From Nemopilema nomurai (Eukaryota > Cnidaria > Scyphozoa > Rhizostomeae > Rhizostomatidae), in contig ML133442.1 in the NCBI GenBank assembly GCA_003864495.1, forward strand, positions 1,863,731-1,927,730: 64,000 bases of DNA, written 5' to 3'. How positions within the stretch are numbered: position 1 is the first letter of the stretch; each line of letters opens with the position of its first letter. The notes beneath the pieces were generated by a model, which was given only the letters and a program-made list of their open reading frames with translations, made no database searches and had not been told where the DNA came from. Below, piece after piece: positions 59,357 through 64,000 of this stretch. Position numbers and translations under genes: made by a program.

Positions 59357-62300
59357 CCACCGGCCGTGCTGCTACTCTTCTTTTAGTTTGACAATGCACA
59401 GTCACTAGTGAAGATACTGGTCAGGACATCGCCACTTAAATACATGAGCTCACGAGCCGGCGGCCGTGCTGCTACTCTTCTTTTAGTTTGACAATGCACA
59501 GTCACTAGTGAAGATACTGGTCAGGACATCGCCACTTAAATACATGAGCTCACGAGCCGGCGGCCGTGCTGCTACTCTTCTTTCAGTTTGACAATGCACA
59601 GTCACTAGTGAAGATACTGGTCAGGACATCGCCACTTAAATACATGAGCTCACGAGCCGGCGGCCGTGCTGCTACTCTTCTTTTCAGTTTGACAATGCAC
59701 AGTCACTAGTGAAGATACTGGTCAGGACATCGCCACTTAAATACATGAGCTCACGAGCCGGCGGCCGTGCTGCTACTCTTCTTTCAGTTTGACAATGCAC
59801 AGTCACTAGTGAAGATACTGGTCAGGACATCGCCACTTAAATACATGAGCTCACGAGCCGGCGGCCGTGCTGCTACTCTTCTTTAAGTTTGACAATGCAC
59901 AGTCACTAGTGAAGATACTGGTCAGGACATCGCCACTTAAATACATGAGCTCACGAGCCGGCGGCCGTGCTGCTACTCTTCTTTCAGTTTGACAATGCAC
60001 AGTCACTAGTGAAGATACTGGTCAGGACATCGCCACTTAAATATGAGCTCACGAGCCGGCGGCCGTGCTGCTACTCTTCTTTCAGTTTGACAATGCACAG
60101 TCACTAGTGAAGATACTGGTCAGGGCATCGCCACTTAAATACATGAGCTCACGAGCCAGCGGCCGTGCTGCTATCTTCTTTCAGTTTGACAATGCACAGT
60201 CACTAGTGAAGATACTGGTCAGGAATCGCCACTTAAATATATGAGCTCACGAGCCGGCGGCCGTGCTGCTACTCTTCTTTCAGTTTGACAATGCACAGTC
60301 ACTAGTGAAGATTATGGTCAGGACATCGCCACTTAAATATATGAGCTCACGAGCCGGCGGCCGTGCTGCTACTCTTCTTTCAGTTTGACAATGCACAGTC
60401 ACTAGTGAAGATACTGGTCAGGACATCGCCACTTAAATATATGAGCTCACGAGCCGGCGGCCGTGCTGCTACTCTTCTTTCAGTTTGACAATGCACAGTC
60501 ACTAGTGAAGATACTGGTCAGGACATCGCCACTTAAATATATGAGCTCACGAGCCGGCAGCGTGCTGCTACTCTTCTTTCAGTTTGACAATGCACAGTCA
60601 CTAGTGAAGATACTGGTCAGGACATCGCCACTTAAATATATGAGCTCACGAGCCGGCAGCCGTGCTGCTACTCTTCTTTCAGTTTGACAATGCACAGTCA
60701 CTAGTGAAGATACTGGTCAGGACATCGCCACTTAAATATATGAGCTCACGAGACAGCGGCCGTGCTGCTAATCTTCTTTCAGTTTGACAATGCACAGTCA
60801 CTAGTGAAGATACTGGTCAGGACATCGCCACTTAAATATATGAGCTCACGAGCCGGCAGCCGTGCTGCTACTCTTCTTTCAGTTTGACAATGCACAGTCA
60901 CTAGTGAAGATACTGGTCAGGACATCGCCACTTAAATATATGAGCTCACGAGCCGGCGGCCGTGCTGCTACTCTTCTTTCAGTTTGACAATGCACAGTCA
61001 CTAGTGAAGATACTGGTCAGGACATCGCCACTTAAATATATGAGCTCACGAGCCGGCGGCCGTGCTGCTACTCTTCTTTCAGTTTGACAATGCACAGTCA
61101 CTAGTGAAGATACTGGTCAGGACATCGCCACTTAAATATATGAGCTCACGAGCCGGCGGCCGTGCTGCTACTCTTCTTTCAGTTTGACAATGCACAGTCA
61201 CTAGTGAAGATACTGGTCAGGACATCGCCACTTAAATATATGAGCTCACGAGCCGGCGGCCGTGCTGCTACTCTTCTTTCAGTTTGACAATGCACAGTCA
61301 CTAGTGAAGATACTGGTCAGGACATCGCACTTAAATATATGAGCTCACGAGCCGGCGGCCGTGCTGCTACTCTTCTTTCAGTTTGACAATGCACAGTCAC
61401 TAGTGAAGATACTGGTCAGGACATCGCCACTTAAATATATGAGCTCACGAGCCGGCGGCCGTGCTGCTACTCTTCTTTTAGTTTGACAATGCACAGTCAC
61501 TAGTGAAGATACTGGTCAGGACATCGCCACTTAAATATATGAGCTCACGAGCCGGCGGCCGTGCTGCTACTCTTCTTTCAGTTTGACAATGCACAGTCAC
61601 TAGTGAAGATACTGGTCAGGACATCGCCACTTAAATATATGAGCTCACGAGCGGCGGCCGTGCTGCTACTCTTCTTTCAGTTTGACAATGCACAGTCACT
61701 AGTGAAGATACTGGTCAGGACATCGCCACTTAAATATATGAGCTCACGAGCCGGCGGCCGTGCTGCTATCTTCTTTCAGTTTGACAATGCACAGTCACTA
61801 GTGAAGATACTGGTCAGGACATCGCCACTTAAATATATGAGCTCACGAGCCGGCGGCCGTGCTGCTACTCTTCTTTCAGTTTGACAATGCACAGTCACTA
61901 GTGAAGATACTGGTCAGGACATCGCCACTTAAATATATGAGCTCACGAGCCGGCGGCCGTGCTGCTACTCTTCTTTCAGTTTGACAATGCACAGTCACTA
62001 GTGAAGATACTGGTCAGGACATCGCCACTTAAATATAGGACATCGACTCACGAGCCGGCAGCCGTGCTGCTACTCTTCTTTTAATTTGACAATGCACAGT
62101 CACTAGTGAAGATACTGGTCAGGACATCGCCACTTAAATATTATGAGCATCACTCACGAGCCGGCGGCCGTGCTGCTACTCTTCTTTCAGTTTGACAATG
62201 CACAGTCACTAGTGAAGATACTGGTCAGGACATCGCCACTTAAATACATGAGCTCACGAGCCGGCGGCCGTGCTGCTACTCTTTTTAGTTTGACAATGCA

Positions 62301-63420
62301 CAGTCACTAGTGAAGATACTGGTCAGGACATCGCCACTTAAATACATGAGCTCACGAGCCGGCGGCCGTGCTGCTACTCTTCTTTTAGTTTGACAATGCA
62401 CAGTCACTAGTGAAGATACTGGTCAGGACATCGCCACTTAAATATATGAGCTCACGAGCCGGCGGCCGTGCTGCTACTCTTCTTTCAGTTTGACAATGCA
62501 CAGTCACTAGTGAAGATACTGGTCAGGACATCGCCACTTAAATACATGAGCTCACGAGCCGGCGGCCGTGCTGCTACTCTTCTTTTAGTTTGACAATGCA
62601 CAGTCACTAGTGAAGATACTGGTCAGGACATCGCCACTTAAATACATGAGCTCACGAGCCGGCGGCCGTGCTGCTACTCTTCTTTTAGTTTGACAATGCA
62701 CAGTCACTAGTGAAGATACTGGTCAGGGCATCGCCACTTAAATATATGAGCTCACGAGCCGGCGGCCGTGCTGCTACGCTTCTTTTAGTTTGACAATGCA
62801 CAGTCACTAGTGAAGATACTGGTCAGGACATCGCCACTTAAATATATGAGCTCACGAGCCGGCGGCCGTGCTGCTACTCTTCTTTCAGTTTGACAATGCA
62901 CAGTCACTAGTGAAGATACTGGTCAGGACATCGCCACTTAAATACATGAGCTCACGAGCCGGCGGCCGTGCTGCTACTCTTCTTTCAGTTTGACAATGCA
63001 CAGTCACTAGTGAAGATACTGGTCAGGACATCGCCACTTAAATATATGAGCTCACGAGCCGGCGGCCGTGCTGCTACTCTTCTTTCAGTTTGACAATGCA
63101 CAGTCACTAGTGAAGATACTGGTCAGGACATCGCCACTTAAATATATGAGCTCACGAGCCGGCGGCCGTGCTGCTACTCTTCTTTCAGTTTGACAATGCA
63201 CAGTCACTAGTGAAGATACTGGTCAGGGCATCGCCACTTAAATATATGAGCTCACGAGCCGGCAGCCGTGCTGCTACTCTTCTTTTAATTTGACAATGCA
63301 CAGTCACTAGTGAAGATACTGGTCAGGGCATCGCCACTTAAATATATGAGCTCACGAGCCGGCGGCCGTGCTGCTACTCTTCTTTTAGTTTGACAATGCA
63401 CAGTCACTAGTGAAGATACT
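59357..63420. repeat. 100-bp satellite array, about 40 copies
   Basis: Head-to-tail units of 100 bp, each starting GAGCCGGCGGCCGTGCTGCT, with TTTGACAATGCACAGTCACT in the middle and CACTTAAATATATGAGCTCAC at the end (last 20 bases CTTAAATATATGAGCTCAC plus flanking C). Units are very alike. Two main variants exist: TACATGAGC units at the left edge and interspersed in the right quarter, and TATATGAGC units forming the centre (about 60230-62000). Two units near 62035 and 62140 carry small insertions that mark an internal boundary. Occasional 1-bp deletions make 99-bp units, which opens short in-frame ORFs (60463-60687, 61561-61884) that I do not regard as genes. The array ends abruptly at 63420. 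Confidence 0.97.
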
Positions 63421-63902
63421 TGTCAAGATCTGGTCATACATGTAATCCAGCTCACGTGATAGCTGTGTTTGTATTCTGGTAATGTATAATATTTGGTAAA
63501 GATTGTGGCCATGGGTTGATGACATTTATTTAAATTGCAAAAGTTGTGTCGCAAACAATGTCCATAAAGGGATGGAAATAATGCAGTAGTACGTGATGCA
63601 CAGTAAATTATCACTATTATAAACCGAAATTCTTTTTTGACTTTAAGAACACTAGGAATAAAAAGCAAAAACAACTTACAAGAATGTTATTCAGCTGCAA
63701 CAAGGGAAACAATTGCCTCATAATGGATTTCGCATCATCAGTGGCTAGTGGTGGAATCTCGAGAAGAGGACAAAGTTTTGGAATATGGTAGGGTATATGA
63801 AAGGAAATGTTGCACCGTGAAGTAAAAGTGAAGATACGATTAGGACGACAGAGAGGGTCAACCAAATGATTGAATTATTAGAAGAAAGGGCTTGTGTCTA
63901 GG
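63421..63902. other. Unique sequence after the satellite
   Basis: AT-rich, no gene recognised. Short minus-strand frames lack motifs. Confidence 0.4.
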
Positions 63903-64000
63903 CAGGGGCGGATACAGAAAAAAATGTGACGGTTGCACAATAAGGGCGTGTCTCTAGACCACGCCTTTTATCAAAGCCGGAAACGCCCTTGGTACGAGAA
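63903..64000 (+). mobile_element. Probable terminus of a DNA transposon, cut by the window edge
   Basis: CAGGGGCGGATACAGAAAAA at 63903 resembles the CAGGGGCGGATC-type terminal repeats seen on hAT-like elements and their MITEs. The other end lies outside the window, so neither inverted repeat nor target duplication can be checked. Confidence 0.4.

Noticed and set aside
60463..61884. Repeated ORFs reading LLLFFQFDNAQSLVKIL
   Set aside because: They occur only where 1-bp deletions turn 100-bp satellite units into 99-bp units, so they are by-products of the satellite.
59357..63420. CRISPR-like regular repeats
   Set aside because: The whole 100-bp unit is conserved with no unique spacers, and the genome is eukaryotic. 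It is a satellite.

Overview
This looks like a piece of a metazoan nuclear genome: AT-rich, intron-rich, with long non-coding stretches, many minisatellites and several transposon families. Most recognisable genes are conserved animal genes. One secreted protein recalls, from memory, a cnidarian (coral and anemone) family, so I infer a cnidarian or another early-branching animal; the sequence does not prove the phylum. All gene models were built by eye from reading frames, GT-AG splice sites and phase matching.

Layout. 520-1797 (+): last three exons of a taxilin. 3461-9235 (+): complete three-exon LATS/Warts kinase of the Hippo pathway. 11040-11760: 15/45-bp minisatellite. 13020-14420 (-): NDUFAF4, a complex I assembly factor. 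14508-19226: complete P-element-like DNA transposon with 31-bp perfect inverted termini, an 8-bp perfect target duplication and an uninterrupted four-exon THAP-domain transposase of 914 aa. 19387-22574 (+): eight-exon PIFO (pitchfork, CIMAP3), a ciliary protein. 22575-30747: mostly non-coding, with a LINE remnant, one orphan exon and one small ORF. 30748-32898 (+): two exons of an unrecognised basic, probably nuclear protein. 34208-34763: 32-bp minisatellite that starts inside the last codons of a secreted-protein gene at 34745-35727 (-). 38166-42602 (-): two-exon enoyl-CoA hydratase/isomerase. 45695-49496 (+): mitochondrial ribosomal protein S15 (MRPS15). 52254-59095 (+): six-exon CFAP298 (C21orf59, kurly), with two PIF/Harbinger-type insertions in its introns. 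59357-63420: about 40 copies of a 100-bp satellite just past the CFAP298 stop. 63903-64000: probable terminus of another DNA transposon.

The genes do not form one pathway. Two act in mitochondria (NDUFAF4, MRPS15), two in cilia (PIFO, CFAP298), one in growth control (LATS), one probably in fatty-acid metabolism. The most striking point is that the P-like transposon sits between the divergent genes NDUFAF4 and PIFO. Removing it and one copy of its target duplication leaves only about 240 bp between the two start codons, so it has split what was probably a shared bidirectional promoter.
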